Source: CAWKDG01 sp963848355 (GTDB taxonomy: Bacteria > Actinomycetota > Acidimicrobiia > Acidimicrobiales > UBA8190). Taken from it: a stretch of DNA of 64,000 bases. The position numbers and the translations under genes were made by a program. Shown here piece by piece: positions 8,417 to 16,456 of the stretch (position 1 is the stretch's first letter; each line of letters begins with the position of its first letter). The stretch lies in NCBI GenBank assembly GCA_963848355.1, contig CAWKDG010000014.1, positions 1 through 64,000 of the forward strand. Direction: 5' to 3'. A model generated the notes under the pieces. The model was not told where the DNA came from and did not search any database. It worked only from the letters and a program-made list of their open reading frames with translations.

Positions 8417-10000
8417 TCAGTGGTGGTTCAGGCGCTTGTGGATCTGCTTGGTGCTCTTGTACAGATTGACGAATTCCGGATAGATCTTGTCGTAGACCTT
8501 GGCCTGGGCACGATCCGGCTCGAACGTGGCCTGGACGTCGACCATGCCCTCGATGTCCTCGACCGTCATCCGCCCCAGGGCCAGAAAGGTCAGGAGCGCG
8601 GCGCCGCGGACATTGGCGAGAACGGGCTCGGCCATCTGGCGGATGCGTCGACCGGTGACGTCGGCGTGGATCTGCGCCCAGACGTCGGAGTTGGCTCCCC
8701 CACCGATGAAGGCCAGAGGGTCGAGGCGGCGATCGACGAACCGCTCGACGGCACCGAGGAGCCACCTCGTGTTGAGCGCCACTCCCTCGTAGACGGCGCG
8801 CACGAGGTCGGGTCGGGACGTCGCCAGCGAGAGATTGTGAAAGCCTCCCCTGATGGTGTGGTCGTCCACCGGGGAGCGTTCGCCGTTCAGCCACGGGGTG
8901 AAGAGCGTGCCGTTGGCGCCCGCCGGCACCGAGGCCGCCACCTCGTCGAGCAGCTGGTAGACGTTGCCTTCGGGCACAGCCGAGCCCAGGGCGTCGTCAC
9001 CCCACAGCACGTTGCGGGCCAGGAAGGTCAGACAGGCACCGGCGGTCTCGTGTTCGTCGGCCACCAGGTACTTGCCCGGCAGCGCCGCCGGGATGGAGGC
9101 GACGTTGCGCAAGGCATCGGTCTTCTTGAACGGCACGTGGCACGAGATCCACGAGGACGTCCCGATGTACAGGTGGGGCGCAAAGTCGGCCACGGCCCCC
9201 GACCCGACGGCGGCCGAATGGACGTCTCCGGTACCGGTGGCCACGGGGAGCCCGGCGGGAAGCCCCAACTCGTCGGCCGCCTCGGGATGGAGGCGGCCCA
9301 TGATGGTGGCCGACGGCACGAGGTCGGGGAGCTTGGAACGCTCCAGTCCGGCCATCCGGAGCAGGGTCCGGTCGTAATCGATGGCACCGATCCGTCGGTT
9401 GTCGGTCACCCAGTGCACGACGATCGAGTCGTGCGAGGCCGCGAAGCGGCCCGAGAGCCGTTGGTTCAGCCAGTCCACCGGCTCCAGGAACTTGAAGGTG
9501 GCCCGATAGACGTCGGGCTCCGTTTCGCGTATCCACAGGATGTGCGCCAGCGGGTCCTTGCCCGACTGGCCCGGTGCCCCGCCGGTCAGGCGGATCCACC
9601 GCTGGAGCTTGTGGACGTCGTAGCCGAGGACGTTCACGACACCGCTGGCCTGCCGCCTGATGGCGGCGCTGCCCCGGGAGTCCATCCAGATCACCGCCGG
9701 ACGCAGCGGGGTCCCGTCCTCGGCGGCGGCCACCGTGCCCGACCATTGGGCCGTGCAGCCGATACCCACGATCCGCTCGACGGGGACGGCACCGTCGACG
9801 ACCACGCGCCGGGTGGCCGAGACCACCGCGCTCCACCAAGCGTGGGGATCCTGCTCGGCTCCCCCGCCGGGCAGGAGACGCAGGGCGACGGGCTCGAAGG
9901 CGCTGGCCGAGATGCGCCCCGTGGCCGAGACGATCGCCACCTTGGGGCCGCCGGTGCCGAGATCGACGGCCAGGACGTGGGCGTCGTCGAGCCGAGCCAT
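8417..10000 (-). CDS. FGGY-family carbohydrate kinase (xylulokinase-like)
   Basis: A 527-residue sugar or polyol kinase. The N-terminal phosphate-1 motif is LAVDLGTGGPKVAI; WMDSRG and GYDVHKLQRWI follow in domain I. The ATP site of domain II shows YIGTSSWISCHVPF and FIGGGANSDVWAQIHADVTGRRI, the FGGY signature 2 region. Domains and length fit xylulokinases (about 490-530 residues), but the substrate cannot be named. It precedes the PLP lyase gene in a likely two-gene operon and is divergent from the lipoprotein gene. Its ATG at 10000 is the first start of the conserved N-terminus. Confidence 0.9.
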   Translation of the reverse strand: MARLDDAHVLAVDLGTGGPKVAIVSATGRISASAFEPVALRLLPGGGAEQDPHAWWSAVVSATRRVVVDGAVPVERIVGIGCTAQWSGTVAAAEDGTPLRPAVIWMDSRGSAAIRRQASGVVNVLGYDVHKLQRWIRLTGGAPGQSGKDPLAHILWIRETEPDVYRATFKFLEPVDWLNQRLSGRFAASHDSIVVHWVTDNRRIGAIDYDRTLLRMAGLERSKLPDLVPSATIMGRLHPEAADELGLPAGLPVATGTGDVHSAAVGSGAVADFAPHLYIGTSSWISCHVPFKKTDALRNVASIPAALPGKYLVADEHETAGACLTFLARNVLWGDDALGSAVPEGNVYQLLDEVAASVPAGANGTLFTPWLNGERSPVDDHTIRGGFHNLSLATSRPDLVRAVYEGVALNTRWLLGAVERFVDRRLDPLAFIGGGANSDVWAQIHADVTGRRIRQMAEPVLANVRGAALLTFLALGRMTVEDIEGMVDVQATFEPDRAQAKVYDKIYPEFVNLYKSTKQIHKRLNHH

Positions 10001-10072
10001 TCCCCTCTGGGCCGCGCCTGGTGGGGTCGGCCGGCATGGGGTGGCAGCCTACCGTCGTCGCCAGAGGCCAGA

Positions 10073-11113
10073 CTGTGCCGTGCCCTGCGCCCGACCGTCG
10101 TTCGCGCCACCGCTGCCCTCGTCTGCGCCGGCGTCCTCGCCGCGTGCGGCGTGACGGGTTCGGCGACTCCGGCGTCTCCCGGAGCGCCGTCCATCACCGC
10201 CGTGGTGAGCGCCCGGTACGCCAGCCCCGTCGACTTGGACCATGGTGACTTTCTCGTCACCCCACCGCCGGCGGGGGCGGCCGCCACGGCCACCGTGACC
10301 GAGCGAGAAGCCGACGCCATGTTCGAGGCCACCGACGCCGTGGAGGGCCCTCACGAATTCGCCATCCTCGGGCTCGGGCTCGTCACCGTGGCGCCGCGAG
10401 CGGAGGTTCCGGCGACCACGACGACGACCACGTCTGCCCCGCCAGCGACGACGGCGCCCCCGACTTCGGCTCCGCCGTCGACTGCTCCCCCGCCTCCGAC
10501 GACTGCGACCACCACGACGACTGCGACCACCACGACGACGGCGCCCGGTTCGGGCGCCGTCCCGTCCACCACGGTGGCCGGCGTCGTCAGCCCCCAACCG
10601 CCGGCCCTGCCGAGCTATCACCACCGCCTGGCCTGGGTGGGGATCGCCTGGGGCGCCACGACGACGTGCCCGGGCATGACGACGACACTGCCGGCGTCGG
10701 ACGGCACCACCACGTACGTCGCCGTCGTCATCGACGCCCGCACCGCTCAGCGGGTCATCGCCTACCGAAGTGGCAGCTCCTCACCGTGCACCGGCGCCGC
10801 CCAGGCCCCGTCGGTCACCGAGCCCAACGAACTGCTGTCGGTGCCCTGGCAGCCGGTGGGTCCGACCAGCACCGCCGTGCAGATCGAGGTACCGGCATGC
10901 GGCCACTACTACGGCTGGACCCAGGTGCCGACGGCCGGCGGCGGGTTCGCCGACCAGGTGGTGGTGTCAGTTCCCTTCGATCCGGCCTGTGGCTCATCGA
11001 CGCCCCAGAGCCAGGCGGTGGATCAGGTCGTCCCGCTCGGAGCCGGTCAGGTCTTCGTGGCCCATGCCGACGTCGGTCCGGTCCAGGCCCTCGAGGCGCT
11101 CCCGGGCGGCTGA
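10073..11113 (+). CDS. Secreted lipoprotein with Thr/Pro-rich linker, start uncertain
   Basis: The frame encodes a lipoprotein signal (VRATAALVCAGVLAAC) with a lipobox LAAC at about residue 25. A domain of about 90 residues follows, then a long Thr/Pro/Ala linker (positions about 10417-10550), and a C-terminal domain with four cysteines (TTCPGM, SPCTGA, PACGHYYGW, PACGSS), probably two disulfides. No ATG, GTG or TTG lies in frame before the lipobox; CTG at 10073 would give a normal 24-residue signal. A lost base near 10074, where a GTG lies in another frame, is the alternative. I do not recognise the family. It should sit on the outer face of the cytoplasmic membrane, anchored by Lgt-dependent lipidation. 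Confidence 0.7.
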   Translation: MCRALRPTVVRATAALVCAGVLAACGVTGSATPASPGAPSITAVVSARYASPVDLDHGDFLVTPPPAGAAATATVTEREADAMFEATDAVEGPHEFAILGLGLVTVAPRAEVPATTTTTTSAPPATTAPPTSAPPSTAPPPPTTATTTTTATTTTTAPGSGAVPSTTVAGVVSPQPPALPSYHHRLAWVGIAWGATTTCPGMTTTLPASDGTTTYVAVVIDARTAQRVIAYRSGSSSPCTGAAQAPSVTEPNELLSVPWQPVGPTSTAVQIEVPACGHYYGWTQVPTAGGGFADQVVVSVPFDPACGSSTPQSQAVDQVVPLGAGQVFVAHADVGPVQALEALPGG

Positions 11114-11136
11114 CGGCCGAGTCGGGCGCCGTCGCT

Positions 11137-11640
11137 CTAGGCCGGGAGGGATTTGGTGAAGCGGTACTCGCGCGTCGCCGACAGGTCGTGGAGCTCCCGC
11201 ACGTCGGGGCCTTGCTCGTAGCCGAGCGACCGGTACAGCCGGTGAGCATCGGCGAAGCGGGTATCGGACCACAGCTCCACGACAGTGCGGCCCCGGCGCC
11301 GCGTCTCGTCTTCGACGACGGCCACCAATCGGGAGCCCAGTCCCCGGCGGCGCCACGGTGCCAGCACGTAAAGCATCTGAAGCTCGAGACCCGCCGCGTC
11401 CTGCGCCGGCCGGCAGGCCACCGAGCCCACCACCGAACCCCGGGCCATGGCCACCCACGCACACCCTCCGACGGCGGCGAAGTGGGTGGCCACCCGGAGG
11501 AGGTGTGGCATCTCGTGTTCGGTGTCGAGAACGCAGCCCTCGTACTCGGAGAAGCACGAGTCGATCAGGGCGACCAGGTCGTCGGCGTCGCTGTCGACGG
11601 CCGTCCTCACCGACGGCGAAGCGTCAGGGGACCCGCTCAT
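11137..11640 (-). CDS. GNAT family N-acetyltransferase
   Basis: A 167-residue GNAT protein. Motif A is MLYVLAPWRRRGLGSRLVAVVE, with the pyrophosphate loop RRRGLGS, and motif B is FADAHRLYRSLGYEQGP. The N-terminal VRTAVDSDADDLVALIDSCFSEYEGCVLD matches the start of the fold. Its ATG overlaps the stop of the upstream debranching enzyme by four bases (ATGA at 11637-11640), so the two are translationally coupled. The substrate is unknown, and no direct biochemical link with glycogen is evident. Confidence 0.85.
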   Translation of the reverse strand: MSGSPDASPSVRTAVDSDADDLVALIDSCFSEYEGCVLDTEHEMPHLLRVATHFAAVGGCAWVAMARGSVVGSVACRPAQDAAGLELQMLYVLAPWRRRGLGSRLVAVVEDETRRRGRTVVELWSDTRFADAHRLYRSLGYEQGPDVRELHDLSATREYRFTKSLPA

Positions 11641-13781
11641 ACCGCCGTCGACGGGTGCCTCGGGCCCTCGACCAGCTCGATCTCCGGAGGGAGACCCGTC
11701 ACCTGGACGTCGTCGCCTTCCACCTCGACCGTCACCCGCGCTCCGGCGAGGGGGATCCCTTGCACCTTCAGGTAGTGCATGCCCGTCGGGAGCCGGGGCG
11801 CCAACCACGTCTGGCCGTAGGGCACCCACGGGTCGAGGCGCAGGATCGTCCGCAGGCACAGGAGCGGGGACGCCGCCGCCCAGGCCTGGGGCGAACACGA
11901 CGTCGGGTAGCCGACGGGGGCCGAGAGCTCGTGGCGGTCCAACCCGCTGAAGAGCTCGGGCAACCGTCCACCGAGCTTGGCGGCGGCGTCGAAGAGGGCG
12001 TTGATCAGACGCTCGGCGTGATCGAAATACCCGTAGCGCGATAATCCGGCGGCCACGATGGCCGTGTCGTGGGGCCAGACCGATCCACAGTGGTAGCTGA
12101 TCGGGTTGTAACCGCCCATGGACGTGGCCAGGGTGCGGACACCCCATCCGCTGAACAACTCGGGCGCCAGAAGCTTGTCGGCGATGATGCGGGCCTTGTC
12201 GTCGTCGACGATGCCGGCCCACAGGCAATGACCCATGTTGGAGGTGAGCGAGTCGATCGGACGCTTGTCGTGATCGAGGCCCACGGCGAACCAGCCGCTC
12301 TCCTCCAACCAGAAGTCACGGTTGAAGTCCGTCTTGAGCTGTGTCGCCTTGGCCCGGTAACGGTCGTAGGTGGCCTGGTCCCCGGCCTCCTGGGCGAAGT
12401 GTGCCCTCGCCAGATAAGCGCTGTACACGTACGCCTGTACCTCGCACAGGGCGATGGGAGCGGTGGCGATGGTCCCGTCGGCGTAGCGGATACCGTCCCA
12501 TGAGTCCTTCCACCCCTGGTTGACGAGACCCCGGTCGGTGGCCCTGTGGTACTCCACGTAACCGTCCCCGTCGACGTCTCCGAATCTCTCGATCCACTCG
12601 AGCGCCCGTTCGGCGTTGGGCAGCAACTCCTCCACCGCTTCGCGGGCCAGACCCCAACGCCTCAGCTCACCGAGCAACATCACGAACAGGGGCGTGGCGT
12701 CGGCCGTCCCGTAGTAGATGCTCCCGCCTCCGAGCGAGAGGGACGGTGCCTCGCCGAAACGCATCTCGTGCAGGATCCTCCCCGGCTGTTCGTCGCTTCG
12801 GGGGTCGATGTCCTTGCCCTGGAATCGAGCGAGCGTCTGCAGCACACCGAGGGCGAGATCGGGATCGACGAGCAGTGCCATCCACGACGTGATGATGGAG
12901 TCACGACCGAAGACGGTCATGAACCACGGGGCGCCGGCGGCCACCACGACACGCTCGGGGAAGTCCGGATCGAAGATCCGCAGCGCCCCGAGGTCCTCGG
13001 CGCTGCGCGCCAGGACGTGGCCGAGGTCCTCATGATCGGTCTCGACCTGGGGCACCTGGCGCCGCCACCGGGCCAGGCGCTCGGCCGGGGCGGCCCGGTC
13101 GACCGGCTGCCCGCACAGGTAGCGGGGGTCGATGGTCTTGCCCTCGATCACGGGGTGGACCTCGATGCACGCCTGCCACTCACCATGGGCGGGCACGATG
13201 ACCTCGAAGGTCACGATGTCGTCGGCCACCGTCGACGGGGTGGGCGAGAACTCGAGAGCCATGCCCCGGTTCACCGTCCCCCTCCGGTAGGAGAGCGACA
13301 TCCCGGTGGCGTGCTTCTCGCGTGTGATCTCGCCGTCGGGGTCACCCGCCCGACCTTCCTTCACGGCGAAGAGATCGGCGAAGTCCGAGTCGATGAACAT
13401 CTCGACGGAGCAGAAGGTCGGCTCATCGCCGAAATTGCGGATGATCAGGTCCTCTCGCATGCCCTGGCCCACGTAGCGGGCCCGGAACACCATCAGGGTG
13501 GAGTCGGCCAACCCCGGTCGGGGCCGGCACCGAGACACGAACGTGGCCGAGAAGGGATCGTCGGTCACGGCTGCCAACGCCTCGGTACGGATCCCGTTCA
13601 CGCGGAGCTCCATGCGGGACAGGATCCTGGTGTCCCGCACGAACAGGCCCTGGGCCGAGCCCACCACCATGTCCCCCGCCAGGCCGCTGATGGCGAAGGT
13701 GGACTCGTCGACCAGGGTCACCACCCCGCTCGCCTGGTCGAGGACGGTCACCTTGCCCGAGTACGTCCACGGATCGCTCAT
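11637..13781 (-). CDS. Amylo-alpha-1,6-glucosidase / glycogen debranching enzyme family
   Basis: A 714-residue cytosolic protein. Residues 1-250 are the N-terminal beta-sandwich (GDE_N_bis type, GDMVVGSAQGLFVRDTRILS). Residues about 280-690 are an (alpha/alpha)6 barrel with AGAPWFMTVFGRDSIITSW, LVNQGWKDSWDGIRYADG, WVEESG-like DFWLEESGWFAVGLD, and SVWPHDTAIVAAGL. These are hallmarks of the bacterial debranching-enzyme group related to GH15/GH63. It probably acts on alpha-1,6 branches or short alpha-glucans. Length is standard. It is divergent from sufC, and the shared 103-base gap holds the CTAT-n4-GTAG motif. Confidence 0.88.
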   Translation of the reverse strand: MSDPWTYSGKVTVLDQASGVVTLVDESTFAISGLAGDMVVGSAQGLFVRDTRILSRMELRVNGIRTEALAAVTDDPFSATFVSRCRPRPGLADSTLMVFRARYVGQGMREDLIIRNFGDEPTFCSVEMFIDSDFADLFAVKEGRAGDPDGEITREKHATGMSLSYRRGTVNRGMALEFSPTPSTVADDIVTFEVIVPAHGEWQACIEVHPVIEGKTIDPRYLCGQPVDRAAPAERLARWRRQVPQVETDHEDLGHVLARSAEDLGALRIFDPDFPERVVVAAGAPWFMTVFGRDSIITSWMALLVDPDLALGVLQTLARFQGKDIDPRSDEQPGRILHEMRFGEAPSLSLGGGSIYYGTADATPLFVMLLGELRRWGLAREAVEELLPNAERALEWIERFGDVDGDGYVEYHRATDRGLVNQGWKDSWDGIRYADGTIATAPIALCEVQAYVYSAYLARAHFAQEAGDQATYDRYRAKATQLKTDFNRDFWLEESGWFAVGLDHDKRPIDSLTSNMGHCLWAGIVDDDKARIIADKLLAPELFSGWGVRTLATSMGGYNPISYHCGSVWPHDTAIVAAGLSRYGYFDHAERLINALFDAAAKLGGRLPELFSGLDRHELSAPVGYPTSCSPQAWAAASPLLCLRTILRLDPWVPYGQTWLAPRLPTGMHYLKVQGIPLAGARVTVEVEGDDVQVTGLPPEIELVEGPRHPSTAV

Positions 13782-13840
13782 CGGAGCAGGACGCTACCGG
13801 ACCGCCATCACGGCCCCCGACCACCCGGTTCGGATTCTCA

Positions 13841-13852
13841 CTATGGCCGTAG
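13841..13852 (+). promoter_or_regulatory. Candidate operator CTAT-GGCC-GTAG upstream of sufC-sufS-sufU
   Basis: A partly symmetric 12-mer, CTATGGCCGTAG, lies 32 bases before the sufC start; with flanks it reads CACTATGGCCGTAGTG (13839-13854), an inverted repeat with one mismatched pair. The same pattern, CTAT-four palindromic bases-GTAG, occurs upstream of sufB at 31961-31972. Sites of this size and symmetry suit a dimeric Rrf2 or SufR type regulator, but no such gene is in the window. It could equally regulate the divergent debranching gene. Confidence 0.4.
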
Positions 13853-13884
13853 TGCTAATCATCGCCCGGCGATAGACTCCGGCT

Positions 13885-14628
13885 ATGGCTCCGTTGCTCG
13901 AGGTCGAGCACCTGCACGTGACGGTGGAGGAGACCGAAATTCTGCGTGGCGTCGACCTGGCCGTGCCTGAGGGCGAGATCCACGCGCTCATGGGGCCCAA
14001 CGGCTCGGGCAAGTCCACTCTGGCCAGCACCCTCCTCGGGAACCCGGCCTACCGGGTGACCGAAGGCGCCATCCGGTTCCGGGGCGAGGACGTCACCGCC
14101 TGGCCGACCGACGTCCGGGCCAAGGCCGGGATGTTCCTCGCCTTTCAGTACCCGGAGGAGATCGCGGGCGTCTCCGTGATCCAGTTCCTGCGCCAGGCCG
14201 TCTCCGCCCGCGTCGGGGAGGACCGGTCCGTTCTCGAGGTACGACTGTCGATGCTCGAGTGGATGAAGCGGCTGGGTATGGACCCCGTCTTCGCCGAGCG
14301 CTACCTGAACGAGGGATTCTCCGGGGGGGAGAAGAAGCGCAACGAGATCCTCCAGATGGCGTTGCTCGATCCCGAGCTCGCCGTCCTCGACGAGACCGAC
14401 TCCGGACTCGACATCGACGCGTTGCGCATCGTCGCCGACGGCGTCCAGACCGTGAGGCGGGAGCGTCCGGCGCTGGGGGTGCTCCTGGTGACGCACTACA
14501 CCAAGATCCTCGAGCTCCTGCATCCCGACGCCGTCCACGTCCTCGTCGACGGCCGGGTGGTGGAGTCGGGCGGCTCCGAACTGGCCGACCGCCTCGAGCT
14601 CGAAGGCTACGACTCGTGGCGGAGGTGA
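13885..14628 (+). CDS. sufC: Fe-S cluster assembly ATPase SufC (first copy)
   Basis: An ABC-type cytosolic ATPase of 247 residues. The Walker A is GPNGSGKST (37-45), the Q-loop is in LAFQYPEE, the signature is FSGGEKKRNE, and Walker B with the D-loop is LAVLDETDSGLD; the switch His is in VTHYTKIL. SufC drives SufB-SufD scaffold remodelling during Fe-S assembly. It overlaps or abuts sufS and is followed by sufU, a compact three-gene operon. A second sufC lies with sufD at 26.6 kb, so this copy is apart from its usual SufB/SufD partners. The two proteins differ clearly in sequence, so this is not a recent duplication. Confidence 0.95.
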   Translation: MAPLLEVEHLHVTVEETEILRGVDLAVPEGEIHALMGPNGSGKSTLASTLLGNPAYRVTEGAIRFRGEDVTAWPTDVRAKAGMFLAFQYPEEIAGVSVIQFLRQAVSARVGEDRSVLEVRLSMLEWMKRLGMDPVFAERYLNEGFSGGEKKRNEILQMALLDPELAVLDETDSGLDIDALRIVADGVQTVRRERPALGVLLVTHYTKILELLHPDAVHVLVDGRVVESGGSELADRLELEGYDSWRR

Positions 14629-14630
14629 CC

Positions 14631-15857
14631 ATGGACATCGCGTCGTGCAAGGGCGATTTCCCCCTGTTGGACCAGACGGTGCACGGGCGGCGGCTCGTCT
14701 ACCTCGACTCGGCCTCCTCGTCGCAGCGCCCTCGTGTGGTGCTGGAGGCGATGGACAACTACTACGAGACCACGCACGCCAACGTCCACCGCGGCGTCTA
14801 CTCCATCGCCGAGGAGGCCGATCGGCGCTACGACGCCGCCCGGGTCGCCGTGGGCCGGTTCATCGGCGCCCCCGATCCCGAGCACGAGGTGATCTTCACC
14901 AAGAACGCCACTGAGAGCATCAACCTCGTCGCCGCCACCTGGGGTCGCCGTCATCTGGGACCGGGCGACGTCATCCTGCTCAACGACATGGAGCACCACT
15001 CCAATCTGGTGCCGTGGTTGATGCTGGCCGAGGAACGCGGCGTCGAACTCCGTTGGATTCCCCTGGGCGACGACTACCGGTTGGACCTCTCCGATCTCGA
15101 CCGCCTGCTCGACGGGGTGAAGCTCGTGGCCTGCACCACCATGTCGAACGTCCTCGGGACGATCCCCCCCTTCGCCCGCATCGCCGAGGCCGCCCACCGC
15201 GCCGGCGCCCTCGTGCTGGCCGACGGTGCCCAGTCGGTCCCTCACCTCCCCACCGACGTCCGGGTTCTCGGATGTGACTTCCTGGCCTTCAGCGCCCACA
15301 AGATGCTCGGCCCCACCGGGATCGGGGTGCTGTGGGCCCACCGGGCCCTGCTCGAGGAGATGCCCCCTTTCCTCGGGGGCGGGAGCATGATCGGCGACGT
15401 CCGCCACGACGGCTTCACCACCAACGAGCTGCCGATGAAGTTCGAGGCGGGTACGCCGCCGATCGCCGAGGCCGTCGGACTCGGCGCCGCCGTGGCCTAC
15501 CTCGACGCCCTGGGCATGGAGGCGATCCACAAGCACGAGGTGGCCCTGACCGCGTATGCCCTCGATACCCTGGGTGACCGCTTCGGCGACGATCTTCGAT
15601 TCCTGGGACCGGCGACCACCGACGACCGTGGCGGGGTGTTGTCCCTCGCCTACCGCGACATCCATCCCCACGACCTGGCCCAGGTCCTCGACCAGAGGGG
15701 CGTGTGCGTCCGGGCCGGCCACCACTGCGCCAAGCCGCTCATGCGCCGTCTGGGTGTCACGGCCACGGCCAGGGCGTCGCTCTACGTCTACAACGACGAA
15801 TCGGACGTCGACACCCTGGCCGATGCGCTGGCTGAGGCCGGTACCCTCTTCGGGTAG
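14631..15857 (+). CDS. sufS: Cysteine desulfurase SufS
   Basis: A 408-residue PLP enzyme that takes sulfur from cysteine and passes it to SufU. The PLP lysine is K224 in FSAHKMLGPTGIG. The catalytic cysteine is C366 in VRAGHHCAKPLMRR, which is the short group II (SufS/CsdA) form of the active loop. NATESINLVA and LADGAQSVPH are further family signatures. ATG 14631 is chosen because GGAGG ends six bases upstream; a GTG at 14625 that overlaps the sufC stop is possible but lacks a ribosome site. It is the middle gene of sufC-sufS-sufU. Confidence 0.96.
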   Translation: MDIASCKGDFPLLDQTVHGRRLVYLDSASSSQRPRVVLEAMDNYYETTHANVHRGVYSIAEEADRRYDAARVAVGRFIGAPDPEHEVIFTKNATESINLVAATWGRRHLGPGDVILLNDMEHHSNLVPWLMLAEERGVELRWIPLGDDYRLDLSDLDRLLDGVKLVACTTMSNVLGTIPPFARIAEAAHRAGALVLADGAQSVPHLPTDVRVLGCDFLAFSAHKMLGPTGIGVLWAHRALLEEMPPFLGGGSMIGDVRHDGFTTNELPMKFEAGTPPIAEAVGLGAAVAYLDALGMEAIHKHEVALTAYALDTLGDRFGDDLRFLGPATTDDRGGVLSLAYRDIHPHDLAQVLDQRGVCVRAGHHCAKPLMRRLGVTATARASLYVYNDESDVDTLADALAEAGTLFG

Positions 15858-15928
15858 CGGCACGCCGGCCTGGTCGAAGACGCACACCATCGGCGAGAAC
15901 CATCTGACGAGCACCACCTGAGGAGCCC

Positions 15929-16417
15929 ATGCCCGGACTGGAAGACCTCTATCGCGAGATCATCCTCGACCACTACCGCAGCCCCCGGAACCGGGGCGAG
16001 CTGCCGAGCCCGCCGGCGCGGCGAGCCGAGGGGTTCAATCCCCTGTGCGGCGACGAGGTCGTCGTCTACGTCGACGTCAAAGGCGACACGCTCGACGACA
16101 TCCGCATATCCGGTCAGGGATGTTCGATCAGCCAGTCCTCGGCGTCGCTCATGTCGGGCGCCGTGAAGGGCAAGTCGTTGCCCGAGGTACGCGATCTCAT
16201 CCGCACCTTCAAGGCCATGATGTCGATCCACGAGGCCCGTCTGGGCGATGGCGAAGGCGACGACCCGGTGGCCCTGGATCCCGATTCCCTGGGCGAATTG
16301 GCCGCCCTCCAGGGGGTCGTCAAGTTCCCCGTCCGCATCAAGTGCGCCACCTTGTCGTGGAACACACTGGCCCAGAGCCTGGACCAGGACGAGGCTGGAG
16401 CACCGACCGGGGAATGA
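15929..16417 (+). CDS. sufU: Fe-S assembly sulfur-transfer protein SufU
   Basis: A 162-residue SufU/IscU-fold protein. The ligands C40 and D42 (NPLCGDE), C65 (GQGCSIS) and C139 (IKCATLSW) form the zinc site of Gram-positive SufU, through which it docks to SufS and accepts the persulfide sulfur. An insertion of about 18 residues before GELAAL, typical of SufU but absent from IscU, is present. The ATG follows GAGGAG by four bases. It lies 71 bases after sufS and ends the operon, convergent with the LCP gene. Confidence 0.96.
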   Translation: MPGLEDLYREIILDHYRSPRNRGELPSPPARRAEGFNPLCGDEVVVYVDVKGDTLDDIRISGQGCSISQSSASLMSGAVKGKSLPEVRDLIRTFKAMMSIHEARLGDGEGDDPVALDPDSLGELAALQGVVKFPVRIKCATLSWNTLAQSLDQDEAGAPTGE

Positions 16418-16456
16418 CGAGCGGGCGGGGTCGGTCCCCGGTCCGTCGCCGACCGG

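Noticed and set aside
8388..8894. Upstream extension of the PLP decarboxylase frame
   Set aside because: The extension overlaps the kinase gene in another frame and is Arg/Pro-rich; a good ribosome-binding site precedes ATG 8387.
8378..10060. Long plus-strand open frame opposite the kinase gene
   Set aside because: It is an antisense shadow with Arg/Gly/His-rich low-complexity translation; only its 3' part beyond 10073 encodes a real protein.
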